Below are positions 41,763-51,724 of a stretch of DNA of 64,000 bases, piece by piece. The notes under the pieces were generated by a model. The model was given only the letters and a program-made list of their open reading frames with translations. It was not told the DNA's origin and ran no database searches. The position numbers and the translations under genes are program-made. The stretch is from the NCBI RefSeq assembly GCF_021397715.1, contig NZ_CP090207.1, forward strand, positions 3,782,001 to 3,846,000, read 5' to 3'. The stretch's first letter is position 1; every line of letters starts with the position of its first letter. The DNA comes from Pantoea agglomerans (lineage in GTDB: Bacteria; Pseudomonadota; Gammaproteobacteria; Enterobacterales; Enterobacteriaceae).

Positions 41763-42287
41763 ATGTCTCCATGGAAAACCGTTATTGCCAGCCTGAGCGC
41801 CTTTCTCTCCGTCGCCTGTAGCACCACGCCGCCAAAGAACGTCACCGTGATTGAAAACTTTGACAGCCAGCGCTACCTCGGCCAGTGGTATGAGATTGCC
41901 CGCCTGAATCACCCTTTTGAACGCGGCCTTGAACAGGTGACGGCGAACTACAGTCCGCGCGAAGATGGCGGTCTGAAGGTGATCAATCGTGGCTACAACG
42001 TGAAGAAACAGCGCTGGCAGGAGAGCATCGGCAAGGCGTACTTTACCGGCGATCCGCAACGCGCGGCGTTGAAAGTTTCCTTCTTTGGCCCCTTTTACGG
42101 CGGCTATAACGTTATCGCCCTCGACCCGGACTACCGCTATGCGCTGGTGTGCGGACCGAATCGTCACTATCTGTGGATTCTTTCGCGGACTCCGCAACTG
42201 GAGCCAGGCGTGAAAGAGAAGCTGGTCGATCAGGCACGCCGGGATGGATTCCCGGTTGACGAGTTAATCTGGGTAAAACAGAAATAG
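41763..42287 (+). CDS. blc: outer-membrane lipoprotein lipocalin
   Basis: A 174-residue bacterial lipocalin. The lipobox LSVAC puts the lipidated cysteine at position 19. The lipocalin signature YLGQWYEIARLNHPFERGL and the structural segments VKEKLV and DPDYRYALVCGPNRHYLWILSR are clear. E. coli Blc binds lysophospholipids and is induced in stationary phase. It is convergent with ecnB, with a shared terminator between. Confidence 0.95.
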   Translation: MSPWKTVIASLSAFLSVACSTTPPKNVTVIENFDSQRYLGQWYEIARLNHPFERGLEQVTANYSPREDGGLKVINRGYNVKKQRWQESIGKAYFTGDPQRAALKVSFFGPFYGGYNVIALDPDYRYALVCGPNRHYLWILSRTPQLEPGVKEKLVDQARRDGFPVDELIWVKQK

Positions 42288-42302
42288 TGCGGAAACGAAC
42301 AG

Positions 42303-42328
42303 CCGGTACGAAAAGTGTTTCGTACCGG
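42303..42328. terminator. bidirectional terminator between blc and ecnB
   Basis: CCGGTACGAAA pairs perfectly with TTTCGTACCGG around AGTG. It lies between the convergent genes blc and ecnB. Confidence 0.75.
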
Positions 42329-42341
42329 TTGGAATAGCGGT

Positions 42342-42476
42342 TTACTTAGTGCTGTTTTGAATCGCCTGACCACCCGCTTCGACGTCTTCACCCACGCCAC
42401 GCGTGGTATTACAGGCCGTCAGCAGTGAAGAGAGAAACAGTACAGATAAGAGTGTGACAATACTTTTCTTTAACAT
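42342..42476 (-). CDS. ecnB: entericidin B lipoprotein
   Basis: A 44-residue lipoprotein: signal peptide and lipobox LTAC (Cys22), then a short amphipathic tail [22 protein letters not shown]. In E. coli EcnB is the bacteriolytic partner of the entericidin pair. [10 protein letters not shown] at 42476, after an AAGGACAT site, is chosen; the frame upstream to 42560 is non-coding in character. ecnA lies about 100 bp upstream on the same strand. Confidence 0.9.
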   Translation of the reverse strand: MLKKSIVTLLSVLFLSSLLTACNTTRGVGEDVEAGGQAIQNSTK

Positions 42477-42579
42477 AACAATGTCCTTTTTGATGGATGT
42501 AAAAGTACAGCGCTTTAAGCATAGCCGGATTTCCGACGACTGCCGCTGGCGAGTCCACAAAATAGACGATGTTTAACAG

Positions 42580-42711
42580 TCAGTTTGCCGCACGCGAAAT
42601 GGCACCACCTAAGTGGGAGACATCTTCGCCAAAACCGTGGAAAGTGTTGCAGGCGCTCAGCGCAGAGGAGACCAGCAACGCGAATGCGATTAATTTTGCC
42701 AGCTTTTTCAT
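42580..42711 (-). CDS. ecnA: entericidin A lipoprotein
   Basis: A 43-residue lipoprotein read directly from the minus strand. It starts MKKLAKLIAFALLVSSALSA, with lipobox LSAC (Cys21), and continues NTFHGFGEDVSHLGGAISRAAN. This matches EcnA, the antidote member of the entericidin pair, including the GFGEDV and ISRAA segments. It lies between efp and ecnB, the conserved order. AGTGAAAAA precedes the ATG, a weak ribosome site. Confidence 0.9.
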   Translation of the reverse strand: MKKLAKLIAFALLVSSALSACNTFHGFGEDVSHLGGAISRAAN

Positions 42712-42727
42712 TTTTTCACTCACACAA

Positions 42728-42754
42728 GAAAAAGGCGCATCTGAGGATGCGCCT
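42728..42754 (-). terminator. terminator after efp
   Basis: AGGCGCATC pairs with GATGCGCCT around TGAG, with a T-rich run on the minus strand. It lies 8 bases beyond the efp stop and separates efp from ecnA. Confidence 0.82.
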
Positions 42755-42761
42755 GCGGCAC

Positions 42762-43328
42762 TTATTTTACGCGTGACACGTATTCGCCAGAGCGGGTGTC
42801 AACTTTCACCACTTCGCCCTCTTGTACGAACAATGGCACTTTCACCACTGCGCCAGTTGAGAGCTTGGCTGGCTTACCGCCGGTACCTGCGGTGTCACCT
42901 TTCAGGCCTGGATCGGTTTCGATGATTTCAGCTTCGATAAAGTTCGGCGGCTGAACGGCGATCGGACGGCCATTCCACAGCGTAACGATACATTCAGCGT
43001 TATCCTGCAGCCATTTGGCGGCATCGCTGACGGTCTTCTCTTCAACCTGGAACTGCTCGAAGCTTTCCGGGTGCATGAAGTGGTAGAACTCACCGTCGTT
43101 GTACAGGTAGTTCAGGTTAGTATCCATAACGTCTGCGCCTTCGGCGGAGTCGGTGGATTTGAAAGTTTTCTCAACGCGAGAACCCGTCAGCAGGCGACGC
43201 ATTTTAACGCGCGCGAATGCCTGACCTTTACCCGGTTTAACGAACTCACTGGATTCGATGGCATACGGCTCGCCTTCGAACATGATTTTAAGACCGGGAC
43301 GGAAATCGTTGCTAGAATAAGTCGCCAT
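42762..43328 (-). CDS. efp: translation elongation factor P
   Basis: A 188-residue EF-P with KOW, OB and C-terminal domains. It relieves ribosome stalling at polyproline stretches. Lys34 in [10 protein letters not shown] is the position beta-lysylated by EpmA, so the modification site is intact. Both modification enzymes are close by (epmB divergent upstream, epmA downstream). Length matches E. coli. Confidence 0.98.
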   Translation of the reverse strand: MATYSSNDFRPGLKIMFEGEPYAIESSEFVKPGKGQAFARVKMRRLLTGSRVEKTFKSTDSAEGADVMDTNLNYLYNDGEFYHFMHPESFEQFQVEEKTVSDAAKWLQDNAECIVTLWNGRPIAVQPPNFIEAEIIETDPGLKGDTAGTGGKPAKLSTGAVVKVPLFVQEGEVVKVDTRSGEYVSRVK

Positions 43329-43371
43329 GAAGGCCCTCTACGAAAATTGATACTGGTACTAAGCCAAAAAA

Positions 43372-44400
43372 ATGGCACACATTGTAACCCTAAAAACACC
43401 TTCCAGAGAAGATTGGTTGCAGCAACTTGCTGATGTTGTCACTGAACCTGATGAATTACTGCGGATTTTAGCGCTGGATCAGCATACCGAGCTGGCCGAA
43501 GGTGCGGATGCGCGGCGTCTTTTCGCCTTGCGCGTTCCTCATGCGTTTATCAACCGGATGAAGAAAGGTGATGCGCACGACCCGCTGCTGCTTCAGGTAC
43601 TGACCCGTCGCCAGGAATTCATCGATGCGCCAGGTTATAGCACCGATCCGCTGGATGAACAAAGCAACGTTGTCCCTGGCTTGCTGCATAAATACCGAAA
43701 CCGCGCTTTATTGCTGGTGAAAGGCGGCTGCGCGGTCAACTGTCGCTACTGTTTCCGTCGTCATTTTCCGTATCAGGATAATCAGGGAAATAAACGTAAC
43801 TGGCAGGCGGCGCTGGACTATATCGCTGCTCATCCGGAGCTGGATGAGATCATTTTCTCTGGCGGCGATCCGCTGATGGCAAAAGATCATGAGCTCGCCT
43901 GGCTGATTGCGGCGCTGGAGAAAATCCCGCACCTGAAACGGCTGCGTATCCATAGTCGTTTACCGGTGGTGATCCCGGCGCGGATTACCGACGCACTCTG
44001 TCAGCTGCTGAGCGAAACGCGGCTGCAGGTGCTGATGGTCACGCACATTAACCATGCGCAGGAGATTGACGACGCGCTGCGTGAGGCGATGGGTGACCTG
44101 AAACGTGCGAGCGTCACGCTGCTTAACCAGAGCGTGCTGCTGCGTGGCGTCAACGACAATGCACAGACCCTGGCGACGCTGAGTAATGCGCTGTTCGATG
44201 CGGGCATTCTGCCCTATTACCTGCACGTGCTGGATAAGGTACAGGGTGCCGCGCATTTTTACGTCTCTGATGACGAGGCGCGTCAGCTGGTGCGGGCGCT
44301 GCTGTCGCAGGTCTCCGGTTATCTGGTGCCGAAGCTGGCGCGGGAAATTGGCGGCGAACCGAGTAAAACACCACTCGATCTGCAGTTGCGGCAGGAATAA
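43372..44400 (+). CDS. epmB: EF-P-specific lysine 2,3-aminomutase
   Basis: A 342-residue radical-SAM enzyme that converts (S)-alpha-lysine to (R)-beta-lysine for EF-P modification. The cluster motif is Cys120-x3-Cys124-x2-Cys127 (GGCAVNCRYC). IFSGGDPLMAKD follows, and a C-terminal LDKVQGAAHF contains the PLP-binding lysine region. It is divergent from efp with a 43-bp gap, so the promoters must overlap the coding starts closely. Confidence 0.97.
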   Translation: MAHIVTLKTPSREDWLQQLADVVTEPDELLRILALDQHTELAEGADARRLFALRVPHAFINRMKKGDAHDPLLLQVLTRRQEFIDAPGYSTDPLDEQSNVVPGLLHKYRNRALLLVKGGCAVNCRYCFRRHFPYQDNQGNKRNWQAALDYIAAHPELDEIIFSGGDPLMAKDHELAWLIAALEKIPHLKRLRIHSRLPVVIPARITDALCQLLSETRLQVLMVTHINHAQEIDDALREAMGDLKRASVTLLNQSVLLRGVNDNAQTLATLSNALFDAGILPYYLHVLDKVQGAAHFYVSDDEARQLVRALLSQVSGYLVPKLAREIGGEPSKTPLDLQLRQE

Positions 44401-44402
44401 AA

Positions 44403-44425
44403 ACGGCCGGCGCAAGGCCGGCCGT
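44403..44425. terminator. terminator between epmB and yjeI
   Basis: ACGGCCGGC pairs with GCCGGCCGT around a 5-base loop, right behind the epmB stop and preceded by AAAA. It serves the convergent pair. Confidence 0.65.
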
Positions 44426-44453
44426 CGGAAGAAGGCATCATGCCGGATTTACA

Positions 44454-44801
44454 TTACGGGCACTTATAAACCTGGCCGGTCATTTTGCTGTCGAGTGGCG
44501 CGAAGGCAGACAGCAGGTTCTGCGTCGGGCTGGTCGCACCGTAGATCACGTTGCCGCCCATTTCCGCTGCCCGGTTGCGCAGATCATTTGCCGCACCGCG
44601 CAGGGCGCTGCTCTCTCCACCTGCACCGCTCAGCCAGTTACTCTGTGAGCCGGTAAGATTCCCCAGAAGCTGACACTCACTGCCGGGCTGCTGATCGGTA
44701 AAAGTCACGCGCTGGCCTGCCGAGGAGAGTTGAGTAGAGCTGCTACAGCCCGCCAGCAATAACGCGCCAGCCGTCAGTCCGAGCAAGAGGTTAATCCGCA
44801 T
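44454..44801 (-). CDS. yjeI: YjeI-type DUF4156 lipoprotein
   Basis: A 115-residue small lipoprotein with lipobox LLAGC (Cys19). The body ECQLLGNLTGSQSNWLSG...LRGAANDLRNRAAEMGGNVIYG matches YjeI (DUF4156), a family of unknown function. The ATG at 44801 has GGGGA five bases upstream and is preferred over the ATG at 44813. The location next to epmB and upstream of groESL is as in E. coli. Confidence 0.9.
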   Translation of the reverse strand: MRINLLLGLTAGALLLAGCSSSTQLSSAGQRVTFTDQQPGSECQLLGNLTGSQSNWLSGAGGESSALRGAANDLRNRAAEMGGNVIYGATSPTQNLLSAFAPLDSKMTGQVYKCP

Positions 44802-45043
44802 TGTAATCCCCATTTATTATCATCAGAGTCGGGTGGCAGCGTAGCAGAAAGCGATGTTTTCTTTCTGCACATTCATTGCCCTATCCCGTTATATCGTCTC
44901 AATATTTCATGCCGCCAGCAGCCTGGCAAGCGTGCCGATCCTGATGAACTGATTTTAACCAGTAGATCCAGCGATGCCCTCGCAGACAGTGTGACATATC
45001 AAGAGAAAAGACGAACGATTGCGCCACTACTTATACTATTTTC

Positions 45044-45084
45044 CGCCCCAAAAGAAAAACCCCCGACCGTTTCCGATCGGGGGT
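45044..45084 (-). terminator. terminator after the DUF1508 gene (identical copy of the groL terminator)
   Basis: ACCCCCGATCGG/CCGACCGTTT-type hairpin followed on the minus strand by TTTTTCTTTT. All 41 bases are identical to 45404-45444, exactly 360 bp away. Confidence 0.85.
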
Positions 45085-45104
45085 GACGCTATTACAGCCT
45101 GTAA

Positions 45105-45260
45105 TTAGCCTTTGTAGCCATTACGCCGGGCATTTTCGACGCAATCATCCTTATTGACGTATCCCTGACTGGAAGCGCCCGTGATGTTGCCATTCGATGC
45201 CGTTCTTCTCCAGCGCCATTTGCCTGCTTCGTCCTTATAGAAATCCCATTTATCGTTCAT
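45105..45260 (-). CDS. small DUF1508 (YegP-like) protein
   Basis: A 51-residue protein: MNDKWDFYKDEAGKWRWRRT followed by ASNGNITGASSQGYVNKDDCVENARRNGYKG. This is one DUF1508 repeat, the fold found in YegP. Function is unknown. The ATG at 45260 follows AAGGAAAAAA, a good site; an 11-codon extension to 45293 is unlikely. It lies behind groL on the same strand, between two identical 41-bp terminators, which suggests it arrived by or was involved in a local duplication. Confidence 0.85.
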   Translation of the reverse strand: MNDKWDFYKDEAGKWRWRRTASNGNITGASSQGYVNKDDCVENARRNGYKG

Positions 45261-45403
45261 TTTTTTCCTTAACTCTCTGTTAGTCCGTGACAAAGGGAGC
45301 GGTATGCTCCGTTAACCACGTTAGAGCATCCCGGACTGGTCAAACAATGACCTGCAACATAAAAAAAGTTAATGGGTTTTCTTCGCCGCTGCTGACATGC
45401 CGA

Positions 45404-45444
45404 CGCCCCAAAAGAAAAACCCCCGACCGTTTCCGATCGGGGGT
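45404..45444 (-). terminator. groL terminator
   Basis: A strong GC hairpin (CCCCCGATCGG with its complement) followed on the minus strand by TTTTTCTTTT, 30 bp beyond the groL stop. An identical copy lies at 45044-45084. Confidence 0.87.
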
Positions 45445-45473
45445 TCCTGATGACTTAAGCAGTCAACGGCAGA

Positions 45474-47135
<1,662 letters not shown>

Positions 47136-47171
47136 TTAAATTCGTTTCGTTCAGTGAATTACGCGAAAAAA

Positions 47172-47465
47172 TTACGCTTCAACAACGGCCAGAATGTCGC
47201 TCTCAGAGATGATCAGCACCTCTTCGTTGTCGATTTTCTCGGTTTTCGCGCCATAACCTTCGTTGAAGATCACGACGTCACCCACTTTCACGTCCAGCGG
47301 CTTAACGTCACCACTCTCAAGGATGCGGCCGTTGCCGACAGCCAGCACTTCACCACGAGTGGATTTGCCGGCTGCAGAACCGGTCAGCACGATGCCGCCA
47401 GCTGATTTAGCTTCAACTTCTTTACGCTTGACGATAACGCGATCGTGCAATGGACGAATTTTCAT
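47172..47465 (-). CDS. groS: co-chaperonin GroES
   Basis: A 97-residue co-chaperonin, the lid of the GroEL cage. The start [14 protein letters not shown], the mobile loop [21 protein letters not shown] and the end [12 protein letters not shown] are typical. The start at 47465 follows AAGGAGAG; nine extra codons upstream are not used. It is the first gene of groSL, with a sigma-32 promoter about 90 bp upstream. Confidence 0.98.
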   Translation of the reverse strand: MKIRPLHDRVIVKRKEVEAKSAGGIVLTGSAAGKSTRGEVLAVGNGRILESGDVKPLDVKVGDVVIFNEGYGAKTEKIDNEEVLIISESDILAVVEA

Positions 47466-47549
47466 TTGATAGCTCTCCTTTGAGAAGTCCAATCATTCAG
47501 TTTTGGGGTTGAACACCGGGCTGCATGGCTTCCGGCCTCGTGACCTGAG

Positions 47550-47578
47550 AGATAGGGCCGCCGCCACCCTCTTTCAAG
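47550..47578 (-). promoter_or_regulatory. sigma-32 heat-shock promoter of groSL
   Basis: Read on the minus strand, CTTGAAA (47572-47578) is followed 13-14 bases later by CCCTATCT (47550-47557). This fits the sigma-32 consensus and resembles the E. coli groE promoter, including the GGTCAC just downstream. Confidence 0.8.
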
Positions 47579-47661
47579 GGGGCGGACAACAAATTTTTTA
47601 CGCAGATGTGATAAGTGATGGCTTTTTGAGCAACTGGCGCAAAGATCGCCGCCGGAAATAA

Positions 47662-47687
47662 AAAACGCAACCCGAAGGTTGCGTTTT
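47662..47687. terminator. terminator after fxsA
   Basis: AAAACGCAACC pairs perfectly with GGTTGCGTTTT around a CGAA loop. T-runs lie on both strands. It ends fxsA and insulates the groSL promoter. Confidence 0.83.
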
Positions 47688-47705
47688 ACCGTGCTGATAA
47701 CAGCA

Positions 47706-48167
47706 TCAGCGATCTTTGGGATCGTCATGGTGCTCAAGGCGATCGCTGTTTTTGCGCTCGAACTCGCCATCCATGGTATAGCCGCTGTCCGGTCCGGCGC
47801 CCGGACCGCGCCAGACGCGCAGATGCGGCATCAGCTTCAGGGTCAGATGCTTTTGCACCGGCGGCAACAGCAACAGCAGGCCCAGCAGGTCGGTAAAGAA
47901 GCCGGGCAGCAGCAGCAGGAAACCGGCGATGATCAGCGACACGCTTTTGATCATCTCTTTGGCCGGGCTTTCGTTACGCGCCAGCTTCTCCTGCATCAGC
48001 ATGAAGTTTTTCATGCCCTGGTTTTTGACCAGCGAGACCCCGATGCATGAGGTAAAGATCACCAGCAGCATGGTGAGCAGCACGCCCATGACGTGCGCGA
48101 CCTGAATAAACAGCGAAATTTCGATCCAGGCCAGGACAAAAAAGACTAATAACGGTATCCAGCGCAC
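47706..48167 (-). CDS. fxsA: membrane protein FxsA
   Basis: A 153-residue inner-membrane protein with three to four hydrophobic helices and a hydrophilic C-terminal tail. In E. coli FxsA over-production blocks exclusion of phage T7 by F plasmids; the native role is unclear. The family core SCIGVSLVKNQGMKNF and GFLLLLPGFFTDLLGLLLLLPP is clear. It lies between groSL and divergent aspA, as in E. coli. Confidence 0.93.
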   Translation of the reverse strand: MRWIPLLVFFVLAWIEISLFIQVAHVMGVLLTMLLVIFTSCIGVSLVKNQGMKNFMLMQEKLARNESPAKEMIKSVSLIIAGFLLLLPGFFTDLLGLLLLLPPVQKHLTLKLMPHLRVWRGPGAGPDSGYTMDGEFERKNSDRLEHHDDPKDR

Positions 48168-48495
48168 CGTACTCTCCTGTAAGTGAGGGCTGACCGGCAG
48201 CGTGCCGATCAGCAGAAAGCGTTCATCTCAGTGATGATAAGAAAAGAGATGGGCACCCGTGCCGCCTTTTTCAACCGATCCTGTCAAATTTATCCCGCAG
48301 GGTTAATTTTGTAACCAACTTCACATATCGTTAACCTGACGGCAGCGTTAAGTGATCTGCATGCGTGCTTTTCTGATGCATCAGAATATGATCGTGCTCA
48401 CCAGTATGAAGACGGATAAAATGTCGGTACGGGTACACCACGACGAAATAAACACATCCTCTGTGATGGTTAGCGGCAACAACAAGAAGGTTATC
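48168..48495. promoter_or_regulatory. fxsA-aspA intergenic control region
   Basis: 328 bp between divergent genes. A perfect 16-bp palindrome, TTCTGATGCATCAGAA, lies at 48371-48386, about 110 bp before aspA. In E. coli aspA is controlled by CRP and FNR; no perfect site for either is seen here, and the palindrome fits neither consensus well. The in-frame extension upstream of the aspA ATG is taken as untranslated. Confidence 0.4.
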
Positions 48496-49932
48496 ATGGC
48501 GAACAACATTCGTATCGAAGAAGACCTGTTAGGTATGCGCGAAGTGCCGGCGGATGCCTATTATGGCGTTCATACTCTGCGTGCGATTGAGAATTTTTAC
48601 ATCAGCAATAGTAAAATCAGCGACATACCTGAATTTGTCCGCGGTATGGTGATGGTCAAAAAAGCGGCAGCAATGGCCAACAAAGAGCTGCAAACCATCC
48701 CGCGTAACATCGCCAATACCATCATTCAGGCCTGTGACGAAGTGCTTAACAACGGTCGCTGCATGGATCAGTTCCCGGTCGATGTCTATCAGGGCGGCGC
48801 CGGAACCTCGGTTAACATGAATACTAATGAGGTGCTGGCGAACATCGGGCTGGAGCTGATGGGACACCAGAAAGGGGAATATCAGTACCTCAACCCTAAC
48901 GATCACGTCAATAAATGCCAGTCAACCAACGACGCCTACCCGACCGGTTTCCGTATCGCGGTCTACAGTTCCCTGCTGAAGCTGCTGGATGGCATCAGTC
49001 AGCTGGCCGAAGGTTTCCAGCGCAAAGCTGATGAGTTCCAGACCATCCTGAAAATGGGCCGTACCCAGTTGCAGGATGCGGTGCCGATGACGCTGGGTCA
49101 GGAATTTCACGCCTTCAGCGTGCTGCTGAATGAAGAGACCAAAAGCATTCTGCGCACCGGCGAGCTGCTGCTGGAAGTGAACCTCGGCGCCACCGCTATC
49201 GGTACCCGCCTGAATACACCAGATGGCTATCAGCACCTGGCGGTGCAGCGTCTGGCGGAAGTCAGCAACCTGCCGGTGGTGCCGGCGGAAGATCTGATCG
49301 AAGCGACCTCCGACTGTGGTGCCTACGTGATGGTGCATTCGTCACTGAAACGCCTGGCAGTAAAACTTTCTAAGATCTGTAATGACCTGCGCCTGCTCTC
49401 CTCGGGTCCGCGTGCTGGCCTGAATGAAATTAACCTGCCGGAATTGCAGGCGGGTTCGTCGATCATGCCAGCCAAAGTCAATCCGGTGGTGCCGGAAGTG
49501 GTGAATCAGGTCTGCTTCAAAGTGATTGGCAACGACATCACCGTGACGATGGCCTCTGAAGCGGGCCAGCTGCAGCTCAACGTGATGGAGCCGGTTATCG
49601 GCCAGGCGCTGTTTGAATCGATCAGCATCCTGACCAACGCCTGCTACAACCTGCTGGAAAAGTGCGTCAACGGCATTACCGCCAACCGCGCGGTGTGCGA
49701 AGCCTATGTCTTCAACTCGATCGGCATTGTCACTTACCTCAATCCTTACATCGGCCACCACAACGGCGATATCGTCGGCAAAATCTGCGCGGAAACCGGT
49801 AAGAGCGTGCGTGAAGTGGTGCTGGAACGCGGCCTGCTGACCGAAAGCGAACTGGACGATATTTTCTCGGTACAGAACCTGATGTATCCGGTTTATAAAG
49901 CGAAACGTTATACCGACGAAAACGAGCAGTAA
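48496..49932 (+). CDS. aspA: aspartate ammonia-lyase
   Basis: A 478-residue aspartase that reversibly deaminates L-aspartate to fumarate plus ammonia. It belongs to the fumarase/aspartase superfamily; the signature [15 protein letters not shown] contains the catalytic loop serine. The start at 48496 ([13 protein letters not shown]), after AAGAAGG, gives the exact E. coli length. The frame is open 48 codons further upstream without similarity. It is followed by a terminator and dcuA, the C4-dicarboxylate antiporter that supplies aspartate and exports fumarate or succinate. Confidence 0.98.
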   Translation: MANNIRIEEDLLGMREVPADAYYGVHTLRAIENFYISNSKISDIPEFVRGMVMVKKAAAMANKELQTIPRNIANTIIQACDEVLNNGRCMDQFPVDVYQGGAGTSVNMNTNEVLANIGLELMGHQKGEYQYLNPNDHVNKCQSTNDAYPTGFRIAVYSSLLKLLDGISQLAEGFQRKADEFQTILKMGRTQLQDAVPMTLGQEFHAFSVLLNEETKSILRTGELLLEVNLGATAIGTRLNTPDGYQHLAVQRLAEVSNLPVVPAEDLIEATSDCGAYVMVHSSLKRLAVKLSKICNDLRLLSSGPRAGLNEINLPELQAGSSIMPAKVNPVVPEVVNQVCFKVIGNDITVTMASEAGQLQLNVMEPVIGQALFESISILTNACYNLLEKCVNGITANRAVCEAYVFNSIGIVTYLNPYIGHHNGDIVGKICAETGKSVREVVLERGLLTESELDDIFSVQNLMYPVYKAKRYTDENEQ

Positions 49933-49958
49933 GGTTTAACCCACGCTGGTTAACTAAA

Positions 49959-49990
49959 GGCACACCGCGATCAACACGGTGTGCCTTTTT
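49959..49990 (+). terminator. terminator after aspA
   Basis: GGCACACCG pairs with CGGTGTGCC around a 9-base loop and is followed by TTTTTC. Some read-through into dcuA is possible, as the genes are functionally linked. Confidence 0.82.
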
Positions 49991-50043
49991 CTTTGGTAAA
50001 CAGCACAACAGATTCTCGCAGGTTAAATATTCAGGAGTGATGC

Positions 50044-51345
50044 ATGTTTGTGGTTGAGCTGCTTGTCGTGTTGCTGGCGATCTGGTTGGGTGCGCGTCTC
50101 GGCGGCATCGGCATCGGGTTCGCAGGCGGAATGGGCGTACTGATCCTGACGCTGGGCTTCGGCCTGCCGCCAGGCACCATCCCGTTCGACGTGATCGAAA
50201 TTATCATGGCGGTGATCGCCGCCATCGCCGCCATGCAGGTCGCAGGCGGAATGGATTATCTGGTGAGCCTGGCCGAACGGCTGCTGCGCCGGCATCCGCG
50301 TCACGTTACGCTGCTGGCCCCGCTGGTCACCTACCTGATGACGCTGCTGGCCGGCACCGGCCATACCGCGTTCTCGACGTTGCCGGTGATTGCGGAAGTG
50401 GCGAAAGAGCAAGGCGTGCGTCCTTCCCGTCCGCTCTCCATCGCCGTGGTCGCCTCACAGATTGCCATCACCGCCTCGCCGCTTTCCGCTGCGGTGGTAT
50501 TCTTCGCGACCCTGCTTGAACCGCGCGGCGTCAGCTACATTACGCTGCTGGCTATCGCGATTCCCTCAACCATGGTCGGCCTGTTTCTGGCGGCGCTGGT
50601 CACCAACTTCCTTGGCAAAGAGCTTAAAGATGATGAGGTTTATCAGGCGCGTCTTGCCAAAGGCGAAGTCAGACTTCGCGGTGCCAGCGTCTATCAGCCG
50701 AAACCGGGCGCAAAAAAATCGGTGCTGCTGTTTCTGGTTGGCATCATCGCCGTGGTGCTTTACGCCACCGCCACCAGCCCCAGCGTTGGGCTGATCGTTA
50801 ATCCGCCGCTGCCGCGCAATGAAGCGATTGTGGTGTTTATGCTGACTATCGCCACGCTGATCAGCCTTAGCTGCAAACTGGATACCGGCGAGATCCTCAG
50901 CGCCAGCACCTTTAAGTCTGGCATGAGCGCCTGTATCTGCGTGATGGGCGTCGCCTGGCTGGGCGATACCTTCGTTAAAGCCCATCTGGCGGATATTCAG
51001 ATGCTGGCCGGCGATGCCCTGAAAACCTATCCCTGGATGCTGGCGCTGGTGCTGTTCTTCGCCTCGATGCTGCTCTATTCGCAGGCTGCGACCACCAAAG
51101 CGCTGATGCCAGCCGCCCTGCTGCTCGGCGTCTCGCCGCTTACCGCCATCGCCTCCTTTGCGGCGGCTTCGGCGCTGTTCGTGCTGCCGACTTACCCCAC
51201 CTTACTGGCGGCGGTGGAGATGGACGACACCGGATCGACCCGGATTGGCAAGTTTGTTTTCAACCATGCCTTTATTATTCCCGGCGTGATCGCCATTACG
51301 CTGTCGGTGATGGCTGGCTTTATCTTCGGCGGGATGCTGCTATAG
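50044..51345 (+). CDS. dcuA: C4-dicarboxylate antiporter DcuA
   Basis: A 433-residue inner-membrane transporter with about ten or more helices of the Dcu family. It exchanges aspartate, fumarate and succinate, mainly under anaerobiosis, and in E. coli also supports nitrogen shuttling by aspartate uptake with AspA. It matches DcuA over its length (MFVVELLVVLLAIWLGARLGGIGIG; TGHTAFSTLPVIAEVAKEQG). AGGAG lies upstream of the ATG. Confidence 0.96.
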   Translation: MFVVELLVVLLAIWLGARLGGIGIGFAGGMGVLILTLGFGLPPGTIPFDVIEIIMAVIAAIAAMQVAGGMDYLVSLAERLLRRHPRHVTLLAPLVTYLMTLLAGTGHTAFSTLPVIAEVAKEQGVRPSRPLSIAVVASQIAITASPLSAAVVFFATLLEPRGVSYITLLAIAIPSTMVGLFLAALVTNFLGKELKDDEVYQARLAKGEVRLRGASVYQPKPGAKKSVLLFLVGIIAVVLYATATSPSVGLIVNPPLPRNEAIVVFMLTIATLISLSCKLDTGEILSASTFKSGMSACICVMGVAWLGDTFVKAHLADIQMLAGDALKTYPWMLALVLFFASMLLYSQAATTKALMPAALLLGVSPLTAIASFAAASALFVLPTYPTLLAAVEMDDTGSTRIGKFVFNHAFIIPGVIAITLSVMAGFIFGGMLL

Positions 51346-51409
51346 CCCGATAACGGCATCGCTGTCTGAGCGTGCTATCATCGGCGCTCTTTGAAACAGG
51401 AGCATTGCG

Positions 51410-51724
51410 ATGAATGCCGTCGTTATCCTTTGTACCGCGCCCGATCAGGCGACGGCGCAACGTCTGGCCACCCTGGCGCTTGAGGCCAGACTGGCGGCCT
51501 GCGTCACGCTGCTGCCGGGCGCGACCTCGCTTTACCTCTGGCAGGGCCAGCTCGAACAGAGCAGCGAAGTGCAGATGCTGCTGAAATGCGATAGCGATCA
51601 CCAGCAGGCATTGTTCGATCTGATCAAACAGGCGCATCCCTACGAGGTGCCGGAACTGCTGGCGCTACCGGTTCAACATGGAGACAGTGAATACTTGTCA
51701 TGGCTGCACGCATCTCTCGCTTAA
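51410..51724 (+). CDS. cutA: divalent-cation tolerance protein CutA
   Basis: A 104-residue CutA1 family protein, a trimeric ferredoxin-like fold linked to metal tolerance; its biochemical role is unsettled. Core segments: [27 protein letters not shown] and [13 protein letters not shown]. The dsbD start overlaps its end by 25 bp, so the two are coupled. Confidence 0.96.
   Translation: MNAVVILCTAPDQATAQRLATLALEARLAACVTLLPGATSLYLWQGQLEQSSEVQMLLKCDSDHQQALFDLIKQAHPYEVPELLALPVQHGDSEYLSWLHASLA

Noticed and set aside
48340..48380. CRP site upstream of aspA at AAGTGATCTGCATGCGTGCT
   Set aside because: Only one half-site resembles TGTGA; too weak to list as a feature.
48352..48495. 48-codon N-terminal extension of aspA
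   Set aside because: No similarity to aspartases; the ATG at 48496 has a good ribosome site and gives the exact family length.
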